Below are positions 53,720 through 63,029 of a DNA stretch of 64,000 bases, piece by piece. The position numbers and the translations under genes were made by a program. The stretch covers positions 21,952,593 to 22,016,592 of the forward strand of contig CM043875.1 of assembly GCA_023846275.1 (NCBI GenBank), written 5' to 3'. Under the pieces are notes generated by a model. It ran no database searches, was not told the DNA's origin, and saw nothing but the letters and a program-made list of their open reading frames with translations. This DNA comes from Vanilla planifolia (Eukaryota > Streptophyta > Magnoliopsida > Asparagales > Orchidaceae). Numbering within the stretch: position 1 is the stretch's first letter; every line of letters starts with the position of its first letter.

Positions 53720-54310
53720 ATTTAAAGCTTAATAAACCCTCATAGATAATATAAATAAAAAGGGAGAACATATTAACTTGCTTAAGTCCTCTTAATAATT
53801 TAAAAAATCCTTTAAGAATGCCATTAACAAGAATAAATAACCATGAGTTATGATATTCCTAATTAGTTTGATAAATTACTTCTAGAATTTGAACTTGTCC
53901 AAAAAGAATTCAAATATCATATGCTTTTTCTAAGCTCTGGCTTGAGGATGCGACCTACCTCAAGCTTTTTTATTAAGGGACTCCATCAGTTCTTGAACAA
54001 GAATAATGTTATTCATAATCTCTTTGTCTTTAGCAAATTCAACTTATTAAGGAGATATAATTTTATATAGCAAAGGATTTAGCCTATTTGCCATTAACTT
54101 GCGAAATATTTTATTAATAAAATTGCATAAACAAATTGGCATGAAGTCTTTTAACATTCTAGAAGTTTTAATCTTGGGAGCCAACACAAAATTTGTACTT
54201 ACGATACCCTTAGGAATAGAATTACTAGTTATGAAATGCTTGGCGACTTTAAGAACATCCCAAGCAATAATGTTCCATCATTTTCTAAAAGTGATCACTA
54301 TTGAAACTGT
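53720..54310 (-). pseudogene. LINE 3 reverse transcriptase remnant, N-terminal part
   Basis: Complement of about 54,280-54,065 is open for some 70 codons without a stop: WDVLKVAKHFITSNSIPKGI, VSTNFVLAPKIKTSRMLKDF, MPICLCNFINKIFRKLMANR and LNPLLYKIISP. It follows the family pattern LPKGxNSTFxxLIPKxxxPxxLKDFRPISLCNxxYKIxSKxLANRLKPxLxxIISP almost residue for residue. Further left, near 53,790, RGLKQVNMFSLFIYIIYEGL stands for RGLRQGDPLSPxLFIxxxExL. The sequence is then cut by the insert at 52,200-53,690. Confidence 0.9.
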
Positions 54311-54566
54311 TTGGTCTTGGTGTGCTATCTTTGTGCATTTAAAATACCACTATTTTGATCTCCATGATTGTGACATCTTTTACCAGCCAACTATATATTC
54401 TCCTTAGACACCAATGCTGATATGTTGCCAAGTAATTCTTCGCAAGTAACCCTTTTGAAGGTGAGTAATGTTTGAAAATGTTGAACTACTACATATTGTT
54501 TTTCTTTCTATTTAATTAATATTTTTCAACTTGAGTCTTTGATGTAGGAATAGTGAGCATAGCCCT

Positions 54567-54755
54567 TTAATTCTTAACCAGAGCATGAAAGAATTTTGTA
54601 TTCCTCTCCATAAGCCATATGGTGCTAGTATTTTGTGACCAATACAACATGCACAGTTCCTTCATTAATTGATCATTTGCCTTGATGAGTTCAACTCTAT
54701 CCTCCATAGATTCATTTTGTTGAAATTTTGTTTCACTACTTTGGACCACTACAAT
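54567..54755 (-). pseudogene. LINE 3 pre-RT linker remnant
   Basis: A 60-codon frame ends in LCMLYWSQNTSTIWLMERNT then KFFHALVKN. It matches the plant L1 segment that normally reads LEEEExxWxQKSRxxWLxEGDRNTKFFHxxxxx between endonuclease and reverse transcriptase. Of that signature, W, NT and KFFH are kept. Confidence 0.85.
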
Positions 54756-55199
54756 TTTACTAGTTGATTAAAATATATTTTCAAAGGTGGATTTCTTCCA
54801 TTATTTGTGGTAGTCCTTTAGCCTTTAAATGCTAAAACCATTATGCTTGAGAGGTGTGTAGGTATGGATTGGTTGTTTTCTATAATGGTATAAAATGGTT
54901 TGAAGATTCAATCACATGTTCTGATATTTGAATTGTTTCAAACTAGAAGTAAGAGCTTTGGGGAATTATAGTAGTAGTGGCTAGTGATTAGAGTGCATTG
55001 TGCATAAGTGTTATACTATGGTTATGGAGAAAGTGTTCATTGAATCTTTATATACTAATAATTTATTTAGCTTTTTTCAAATCCATTTTCCTTTCTTCTT
55101 CACAATTCAAGTGAAATTTAAACAAGAGTAAGTGAGATCTCTTAGACTGTATTGGTTTATGCAATCATTAAACTAATTCATTAAAGCTTGATTAGGATT

Positions 55200-55645
55200 G
55201 GAAAGGCTATTATACTCATTCATAAAGGTAATAATGTTAAAGTCTTCATCTACAATCCAAGTTCTGTTGAGTTTTGTTGCAAGCTGAGTTAATTTGTATC
55301 ATAGTGTCCTCTTAATCCTTGAATTCTTAGCAATGAAAAACGTGCACTATACCATTAATTGACTTCTTGATAACCTAATAATTAATTGAATAAAGTGGTT
55401 ATCATCATACCATGATTGATAATGAATGCTTTCTTTTCAAAGAACCCAAATCTTGTTAGAAGAGTTTCTTACGTAATGTTCAAAGCCCAATGACATGGCT
55501 AGGCTATGTAGCTTGTTAACATGTGACATTAGTTACAATAGAGCAACTAAAGTGATATTGTTGGCTAAAGTTAAATGTTTGAGGTAAGAGATTGTTCTCT
55601 TATTCATTATCCCTCTTATGTTACAGCCAAGGTGTTATGCATTTA
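55200..55645 (-). pseudogene. LINE 3 endonuclease remnant
   Basis: Read on the - strand: NIRGIMNKRTISYLKHLTLA then NNITLVALL, a stop, and LGFEHYVRNSSNKIWVL at about 55,450. After a further broken stretch comes TWIVDEDFNIITFMNEYNSL followed by SNPN at about 55,240. These match WNxRGxxNxxxxxxLKxLxxxxxPDIxALLE, the SNKIWVLW strand, and WLVGGDFNxIxxxxEYxGGSNPN of plant L1 endonucleases. The DFN catalytic motif is intact here, unlike in LINE 1. Confidence 0.8.
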
Positions 55646-56254
55646 TAGTTATTTGATCTACAATTTGTAAATACTTTGAACTTTTACATGTCTCTTTGGG
55701 AACTTATCTAACATTATTTTTGTCTTAACTCTTTTTTTGGATCTATTAGTCTGCATAAGAGTAAAATCATCTTGGTAATGTTGTGTTAGTCAAGAGTTTG
55801 TTAGCCTTTCATGCAAATCATTATTGAAATCATTCAACACCTAGAAGTCAAAATTTCTTTGGGAGCTTTCTTAGGATGCTTTTGAATTTGACATGGAACC
55901 CCCTTATTTATCCTACATAAGGCCTTGTTTAAGTGTAACATAGTCATCAAAAATTTTATCTTGAGTTTTTTATTTATCCTTTTCTATCTAGCAAAGTATA
56001 CATTTTTCATTGATTGAATACCTATTTGGAGAGTCTTCTAAGCCATCTAGGCTATTTGAAAAAACGTTTCCATCTTGGATGAGATAGGATAGTTAGGTTG
56101 GACCTCCTTAAAAGTGCAATTTGGAGCTCTCATAAGTTTTGATATTATTCTGTTAAGATTCTTCATAGGCTTAACATTATTAGTAATCTATTCAATCTAT
56201 TTAGTTAAAGTTTTAACTACTTTAGTGGGAGCTTGTGCATCCAAATCTTTTCTA

Positions 56255-56345
56255 ATGTATTTACATTGAATTGAAGAATGATCTTGCTTTTAGCAAACAT
56301 AGCAATAGTTGCACAAATTATCATATTAGATTATTTTTCAAAACT
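56255..56345 (-). pseudogene. LINE 3 CCHC zinc-knuckle remnant
   Basis: The complement encodes YDNLCNYCYVC, a stop, then KQDHSSIQCKY. Counting the stop as one residue gives a perfect CX2CX4HX4C knuckle. The preceding ISIKF...KI matches the VxFExLPxFC lead-in seen in plant LINE gag-like proteins (DUF4283 and zf-CCHC type). The Gly that usually follows the second Cys is the position turned into a stop. Confidence 0.75.
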
Positions 56346-58139
56346 TAATTGAAATTCTACCCTTTTGCATAATTTTGTTTCTATTTCAAAATCCTTTAGC
56401 TAAGTACACTTCAAAGCAAACTCCAGCCATGCTTGGATGAGTTAAGTTTAAAATAGTAGCATCCACCTTTAAGGGGTTTCTAACTACTGAAGTTGAGGAG
56501 TACAGGGCCACTTTGTTAAAAAAGTGGAATGGTAAGTGCTAAAATGAAAGCCATACATGGGAAAGAGACGACTCAGTATTTAGAAGAAAATCTTAGCGGC
56601 ACTTAAAAATTCTCATTTAAAAATCTATCACATTTCAAGTCCACTAAAGCCAACATATTAGGAAATTCTCCTCCTTTTCAACTCTAATTAGAACATGCAT
56701 ATTATCTAATGACTCCACTTGCACCTAACTCTAAAATCCAATTTTATTAAAGAACATCTATATGATATCCATGCCATGTAGGCCATACAAGAATTCCCAA
56801 TCATTGTCAGCTTAAATTGTGCAACCATTTTCCTTATTAGTTTGCTATAATGTGCTTATGGGTTGATGTCTATATATGGGGTGTTTAGATTCTAGATAGA
56901 TATGGGAGGAGATGGGATCTTATAATGTTGGAATAATGGTAATTTGGAAAAGAAACTAGAACCTTTATTGTAAGAAAAAAATACATGATAAAAATTATTA
57001 AAGAATATTGACAAAAAGAAATATTGTAGCACTGAAAAGCATAAGTTGATTGTATGTATTACACACATATGAAATAACATATTATTCATTCATTCATTAG
57101 TGACATTCCTTTATATGAGTATTTCATAGATGCAGTAGTTTTTTGTTTTTACACCTTTTTTTATAATGAGTTATTTCATTATTTCACTTACATTTGAGTT
57201 ATTGCTCTTAGATAACAGTTCACTTATTTTGTTTTTTAAATCTAATTACTTACATTATAGGTTATGACATAGAAGAAGAAAGAATGGTATTAGGGTGGCA
57301 TGTGTAATAAATGATTTGATCAAGAGAGATATAGAATAAGTTCAAATGAGATGGTTTTTATATCATTGTAAAGTTTTTGTCTTGTAGATGGATGTTATAC
57401 TGATATTTATAGTTGTCATGCATATCTTATCCATGCTTATGATGTGTTATTCCATGAAATAAATTTTTTTATTATAAAACTTATTTTAAAATTAGTTTTA
57501 TCATTATCTTCACTTGGTTTTTAGAAGTGTCCTCTATTTGCAAATCCATACATGAATTTAACTTAATATTTTTATAAGTTATTTGGAAGAAAGAGTAATT
57601 AAGGCTTGATAGGATGGTATTAGATACCAAATTTTAAAGAGGGGCTTTATGAGTGACTAACTATAATAGCATACACATTGCATCACTGCATTAATTTTTT
57701 TAAACAATTATTTTATTAATTACAATAAATATATGATTGCATTATGAAATGCATGAACAAGTGGTTAAGAGTGGCTTAACAAACCACACCCAAATTTGGC
57801 ATCTAATGTACTAGATGATTAGCCAGTGTGCTAAAATCATACTTATACAATAAAGAAAAATCTTGTGCATTTTGAATTAGTTATCCGATGTGAATTTAGA
57901 TTTGAATGATATCAAGTTAGGAGTTATTGATTTTGTATAGTAATAATGATATTGATATGTCGATATGATATTCTCACCCTGAGCCCTTGTTAGTAGATCT
58001 TTTTTTTTTCAGATTTGTAGTAGTGATAGTGGAAGCATAAAAATGGCTAAGAGAAAAGAAAGCAAGAGAAGAGTGTTTTTTTGTGACAAAGGAGTTTAAA
58101 TTTCTCAAAAATATTTTCTTCAAGAGATCTTGAATTTCA

Positions 58140-58350
58140 TGAAGTTTTGATTATAAAAAATCTTTAAATTCTTTTAAATTCACTTCAAATTCATCTAAAT
58201 TCCTTTGAATTAACTATGAATTTCTCTTAATTCTTACACTTCAAATGTTTTTTGAATCACTCTAAATCCAATTGAATTATTAAACTTTTGAATTCTTCTA
58301 AATTCACTTCAAATTTGTTTGAATTCCTATACTTCTGAATTCTTTAGAAT
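58140..58350 (+). repeat. GAATTCTTCTAAATTCACTT-type degenerate repeat in the LTRs
   Basis: Words close to TTTGAATTCTTCTAAATTCA recur about every 20 bp in this stretch. The same run is present in LTR 2 (about 60,150-60,310) and, shorter, in LTR 3 (about 62,170-62,240). It lies between the TATA box and the LTR end adjacent to the primer site, so it belongs to the transcribed R/U5 part. Confidence 0.7.
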
Positions 58351-58425
58351 TGTTTTATACATTCGTCCCACACGTTTATATAGTGGTTGGGATGTAATTT
58401 TTAGTCATAAAAGAGAAAAACATGT

Positions 58426-59110
58426 AGAAAATGAACCAATCCAAATCAAAAGAGTTCATTATTGTACACTACACACTACATTTTGATTTTTGTTTGAGTT
58501 ATGATTTTGATTCACTGAATTATCTTGATGAATTGAATGATTCGTAGTAGCATTTAAATGGGCGAATGTTGTGGCAGGAGCTGGGTTATGAAAGAAGAAA
58601 TTGAGAAGGAGGGCCATACTCCTCTCCAATCTGGGTTTTGCTCTTTCTTTTCGATTTGGTGAGTTGAAACTACCAGCTTCTGTCGCCACCAAGGGAAGGA
58701 AAGATGAAGGTAGTAATGAGTGTCTTAACCAAATTCTGATCTTAGACCAGACTATCTAAAAGAAAGAAGAAAGACTATATAAATCAAAGAATAAAGAAGG
58801 GCTTCGAAGCAACTCGACTACCTTTCATTGTTGACATACTATAGTTTCCCAAATTCATAATCGGACCAGAAAGTTCTTCAGATTTCCAGGTATTCCACCA
58901 ATGAAGAATCCAAATTTCTAGACCTTTTTAAGTGAGAGAGAAATCAACCAGGGCCAAAAGAGTATAGACACTCCTAATATTAATATATACAAATACAAAG
59001 TAAAATAAAAAAATAAAAAAATTTCATTGTAAGAAACTAAGAATAAAAGCGTAGATTTCAGTAGAATCAGTCGGAGAGGCCTAAGATTCTATATAAATCA
59101 TAAATATCAT
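58426..59110 (-). other. 685-bp insert in LTR 1, probable captured gene fragment
   Basis: The insert is absent from LTRs 2 and 3. On the - strand, a pyrimidine tract ending TTCTTTCTTTTAG (58,768-58,756) looks like an intron 3' splice site. Directly after it an open frame of 98 codons runs to a stop at 58,459: IVWSKIRIWLRHSLLPSS, LVATEAGSFNSPNRKERAKP, RLERSMALLLNFFFHNPAPA and an Asn/His-rich end. Upstream, about 58,930-58,800, another open stretch reads EIWILHWWNTWKSEELSG and MSTMKGSRVASKPF. The composition is less AT-rich and less decayed than the LTR around it. I do not recognise the protein. No terminal inverted repeat or target duplication was seen, so how it got here is unknown. Confidence 0.5.
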
Positions 59111-59944
59111 AATTGGACTAGAAAATTAGAATTCTTAAGTGTTTTGAAAATTTTGCTCCTACTCACTCAATCTGCATATGTTCACTCTACGTTACACTAG
59201 TGTGCGATAGCACTAAGTGGGCTATCCAAACGTGAGGGTATTGTTTGCTTGAGCAGATAGCCACCCATATGCATGTTGATCGTGGTGGTATAGTAAGTGA
59301 CTAACTTGTACACATGCACTTCTTCTACCCAAACATATGTTCTTGAGCACAGTGCTATAATTTTGTCTTACATCATCAATTTTGGTCATTTTTTGCCATT
59401 TTCTTTATTTTGTCTCTTTCTTTGATTTTTTTCATACATTTTACATTCAATGAATTTTTAAAGTGATATCCTAATCATAGGTTCATTTTTTTGAGATTCA
59501 AGGACCATCAATTCTTCTTTTTTGATCTAATGTTTTGGTAGATCTAGTTTTGTTTTTTTTCTTAAGATGGTTAGGGGGACATTATCGATTCCTATTCACC
59601 AAAAAATGAGATTGATGCCATCTTCATGTTTATCTCAAATTATTTTAGTAGTATACTTATTCTAAAATTGTTTTGATTAAGAGTATTTTATTTTGGTTGA
59701 CTTTTATTTAGATCCATCATGAGAAGGAATTGGAATTTTTGCACCACTTTTATTAACACTTATATTTGTTTGGTTAATAGAGTTACTTATGCCTCCAAGC
59801 TTGATACTAAAATAGTTGGTGTGGTGACCTTGATTGAATCTTCTTCAATCCCTTGATTCTTTTTTGTTGCCTACTCTTCAAATATCTTCTTCCTTGAAGC
59901 TATGATTTGCATCAAATCAAAATACTTTTTTACCTACAATAATA

Positions 59945-60872
59945 TGATTTGTTTATGCGGTGTTATCACCTTAAGCCCTCATCAATAGACCCTTTTTTAG
60001 AGTAGTAGCAACATAGTGGAAGTGTGAAAAATGGCTAGGATCATGGAAGACGAAGGAGAAGAGGGTTTTGTTGCATAAAGTAAATTAAATTTCTTAAGAA
60101 GATTTTCTTCATAAGATTATTTAATTTTAAAAGTTCTAATTTGTAGAAATTTTTGAATTCTTATAAACTCATTTTTGAATTCTTCTAAATTCACTTAGAA
60201 CTCAACTAAATTTTTATACTTCTAAATCTTTTGAATTCACTCTAAATTCTTCTAAATTCTTACACTTCTAAATTCCTTTACATTTTTTTGAATTCAATTT
60301 GAATATTTTTGAATTGGTTCATACTCCTTCCCACACCTTTATATAGAAGTTGGGATATAATGTTTAATCATAAAAGGGAAAAACATGTCATTTTAACTAG
60401 GAATTTGAAATTCCTAAAAGTTCTACAATTTTTGCACCTACACAACTAGTCTAGGTGCACACATGATCGCCACATGCAATGTAGGTATTTTGCAATGCCA
60501 GGGGGACTGTTTGTGCATGTGGGTACTATTCTCATGCATGCACATTTGACCAAGCATGCATTAATCGTGGCAACGTAGTAGTGCAACTTTTACATACGTG
60601 CAGAACGTGCGTGTAGTGGGTGACCAACTTGTGCATGTGTGCTGCATGTGTACATATTATAATTGAAAGCACATGCCAACATGCATGGGTATTTGACCAA
60701 CATGTTGTAGGGTGTTCTTTGTGCTTGGCCTAATGCATAATCCTATCATTTCAAGTGCATCTTTGATTTTTGTCCTTCTTTCATTGTTGTTCGTCATTTT
60801 ATCTCCTCTTTTGATTTATTTTTCATATTTTTTATTCAATGACCTTAGAAGTGATCTTTTGATCAGATATGT
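59945..60872 (-). mobile_element. array LTR 2
   Basis: The best-preserved LTR of the array. On + it begins TGATTTGTTTATGCGGTG and has TCACCTTAAGCCCTCATC at about 59,965. The - strand TATA box is CTATATAAAGGTGTGGG (complement of 60,348-60,332). The U3 part (60,400-60,700) is rich in CATGTG and GCATG words and relatively CpG-rich. Next to its left end the place of the primer site is decayed. Confidence 0.65.
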
Positions 60873-60985
60873 CATTGTGGTATAATGGTGAAGTTGACTC
60901 AATCTGAGTAAGTGCCTAAATGAGTAGCACTCAGCATTCGACCTTGGAAACTTGTTATATTTATTTTGCACCTGCTTATCTAAAT
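60866..60985 (+). other. possible tRNA-derived SINE fragment
   Basis: TGTCATTGTGGTATAATGGTGAAG resembles the A-box part of plant tRNA-derived SINEs (TGGTATAATGG). About 50 bp on, GCATTCGACCTTGGAAACT resembles a B box (GGTTCGAxxCC) followed by the GGAAAC word found after it in such SINEs. The B box differs from the consensus at several positions and no tail is seen. It sits at the boundary of LTR 2. A decayed tRNA-like match by chance remains possible. Confidence 0.3.
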
Positions 60986-61956
60986 TCTGAAGATATAGCA
61001 ATATTATCATGTTGAGTAACTTCCCAAAGCTATAACAAGCTAATAAAAAAAAAGAAAGAATAAAATATAGTATATGTAATAGAAGGAGACATTTTAGCAA
61101 TTCATCTTAATCTCAATCTTACATCCACCTCTAATAAACTCACTTGAGCACCACTATCTAAATCACTCCATCATTGTTGACGAGAGAAACCCAACCAAAC
61201 AACCACACATTCATAGCCTAGAAATAAGGCCAATAGCTCTATACATCCATAACCTATTGTTGAAGAAAAAGATGTAACCTTGCAAGTCAAATTAAAGTAC
61301 AAGCTCACCTAGTTGTGAACCAATTATACAATTTAAGAGCACATAGACTATAATTGATTATCAAGACAACGTTATTAGTTATGCTAACAACTTATGATGT
61401 GAAATTCTACATGAATCTTACCTTAAAATGCTTTCATTATTCTTTCATGGTGTTCATCATGTAGAACATAAGAATCTTAAGAATTTCATATGATACAATA
61501 TTATTTATTGTATAGAAAGTTTGATCAAAAGGTATGTATAGAGGTACTCTAAAACATTTAATTGTAGAAAGATTATCACATAGAACAAATTAGTAGACCA
61601 TAAAAGTTCTTTAGTCAAATAAATATAATATTTAGATCTTTAAATTCACTAGTATTATCTTGAAAATTTTGTATGGTATCATAATTTTTATCTTTAAGAA
61701 TGATTAGTTAAAGATATTAATTCATAAAATATGAAAGAAAACTTGAGAGCTAAGGCTAACATCATAATATTCTAATGAAAATTATGATTAGCTTATTATG
61801 TGTAAATGGTATGGTATGATCCATCTTTCATAAAATACCAATGGAAACAAAAGTATGGTAACTACTAATCTTTCATACAATACCCTTAATTCTCTTTTGT
61901 GTCATATGCTTCAAATATCTTCTTCTTTGTAACTACCATAGACATCAAATCAAAAT

Positions 61957-61968
61957 GCTTTGATACCA
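61957..61968 (-). other. primer binding site (initiator Met-tRNA type)
   Basis: The complement reads TGGTATCAAAGC, one base different from TGGTATCAGAGC, the usual plant site pairing with the 3' end of initiator Met-tRNA. It lies nine bases from the TG/CA end of LTR 3 at 61,978, on the side expected for an element reading leftward, and sets the strand of the whole array. Confidence 0.75.
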
Positions 61969-61977
61969 AAAATATTA

Positions 61978-62675
61978 TGAATTGTCTGTATAGTATTCCC
62001 ATCTTGAGCTCTTGTCAATTGACATTCTTTTTAAAGTTGTAGTAGTGAAAGTGAAAATATGATAATGGCTAGAAGCAAAGAAAAAAAAAGAAGGAGAAGA
62101 GTGTTTTGATATAAATGAGATTAAATTTTTTAAGAAGGTTCCCTTTAAGGAAAGAGTGTTCTAATTCCCAAAATTTTCTAAATTTCTTAAGTTTTGAATT
62201 CTTCTAAATCTACTTTGAATTCTTCTAAATTGTTTCATAAATCATTTGAACCCTTTTATATGGTAGTTGGGATATAATGTTTAATCATAAAAGAGAAACA
62301 CATGTGATTTGGACTACGAATTTAAAAGTCTAAAAAATATTACAAATTTTGCATTTGTCTGCACATGTGCCCCGATGACATAGTTGTACTATCAAGCTAT
62401 AGGGGGCTATCTATCCACAAATGCATTGTTCCCAAATGCAAAAAGTTTACCATGTGCATATTAACTAACATGGTGTGGTAGGTTGTCGACTGGCACATGT
62501 GCACTACACATGCACGTGTTCTACCAGAACACACATGCCAACATGCACCACCTTTTTCTCTGGTTTTGTCGCTTCCTTTTATGTCATCGAGTTTCATCAT
62601 TTTGTCTAATTCCTTGATCTTTTTCATCTTTTCTAGGTTCAATGATCTTGAAAGTAATCTCCTGATCTTATAGGA
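61978..62675 (-). mobile_element. array LTR 3
   Basis: On + it starts TGAATTGTCTGTATAG, followed by CCCATCTTGAGCTCTTGTC as in the other two. The TATA box is weaker (CCATATAAAAGGG, complement of 62,265-62,253). It has the shortest GAATTC-word run, and so is about 700 bp against 850-930 for the others. It is followed to the right by a + strand Copia element. Confidence 0.65.
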
Positions 62676-62876
62676 ATGAGGTTAAGACAAACAATCTAAG
62701 AATCCTTTTTCTCCTTTACAACATATTTATTGCTTTCATTATTTTCATTTAACATAATAGTTAAGTGCAGTGCAATATCTTATAAATTTGTTAAACAATG
62801 TAACTATCCTTACAAGCTCTTAAAGATTGAATTAGTTTATTGGCTTGTAAACAAGATTAGAATAAAACTCACATCA

Positions 62877-62918
62877 CCAATTCACCATCCCTCTTATATG
62901 CCTCATATCCCATTTACA
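62877..62918 (+). other. LTR 3' end with CAATTCACC...CTCTTAT motif
   Basis: The motif CAATTCACCATCCCTCTTAT is followed by ATGCCTCATATCCCATTTACA, after which the primer site follows two bases later. This copy fixes the reading of the same motif elsewhere in the window (5,652; 6,030; 20,136; 23,585; 32,413; 49,369) as the end of an LTR of one Copia family. Confidence 0.75.
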
Positions 62919-62920
62919 TG

Positions 62921-62932
62921 TGGTATAAGAGC
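62921..62932 (+). other. primer binding site (initiator Met-tRNA type)
   Basis: TGGTATAAGAGC differs at one base from TGGTATCAGAGC, the standard plant Copia site complementary to initiator Met-tRNA, and is followed by AAGG as in many Copia elements. It lies two bases after the CA end of the LTR. Confidence 0.85.
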
Positions 62933-63029
62933 AAGGTTCTTACTTTTAAGGCCTAACATCTTTATGTGCATCCTTGTAGGCATACTTGATTTTTGAATTT
63001 GATATTCTACTTTTGTTTTAGTTTTTATT

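Larger units (their letters stand above)
50460..57000 (-). mobile_element. LINE 3: degenerate L1-type retrotransposon, - strand, interrupted
   Basis: A third LINE, reading right to left: zinc knuckle (about 56,330-56,260), endonuclease (about 55,640-55,200), linker before the reverse transcriptase (54,750-54,567), reverse transcriptase (54,300-53,720 and about 52,080-51,950) and RNase H (50,652-50,461). All modules are in canonical order. The distance between the two halves of the reverse transcriptase is about 1.5 kb too long because of an insertion (separate entry). Stops are scattered, so it is dead, but conserved runs are longer than in LINEs 1 and 2. Ends are estimated. Confidence 0.85.
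57948..59485 (-). mobile_element. array LTR 1, with a 685-bp insert
   Basis: It begins (read on +) with TATTCTCACCCTGAGCCCTT at about 57,970 and contains the TATA box CTATATAAACGTGTGGG (complement of 58,383-58,367) and the AAAGAGAAAAACATGT word at 58,410-58,425. Similarity to the other LTRs stops there and resumes at 59,111 with AATTGGACTAGAAAATTAG. Without the insert the LTR is about 850 bp. Confidence 0.65.
57948..62675 (-). mobile_element. array of three related LTRs with short internal segments (LTR-int-LTR-int-LTR)
   Basis: Three copies of one LTR lie at about 57,948-59,485, 59,945-60,872 and 61,978-62,675, all reading leftward. Between them lie internal segments of about 460 and 1,105 bp whose left-facing ends resemble each other (CTTCAAATATCTTCTTC and CATCAAATCAAAA in both). 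Each LTR has the same start on the + strand (TCACCTTAAGCCCTCAT-like), a run of GAATTCTTCTAAATTC words, a TATA box on the - strand and a run of CATGTG-rich sequence. No gag or pol domain is recognisable, so this looks like a non-autonomous element of the TRIM/LARD kind, in a tandem form where neighbouring copies share an LTR. Confidence 0.7.

Noticed and set aside
54099-54407. 102-codon frame on the + strand
   Set aside because: It is antisense to the LINE 3 reverse transcriptase, whose - strand frame carries the conserved motifs.
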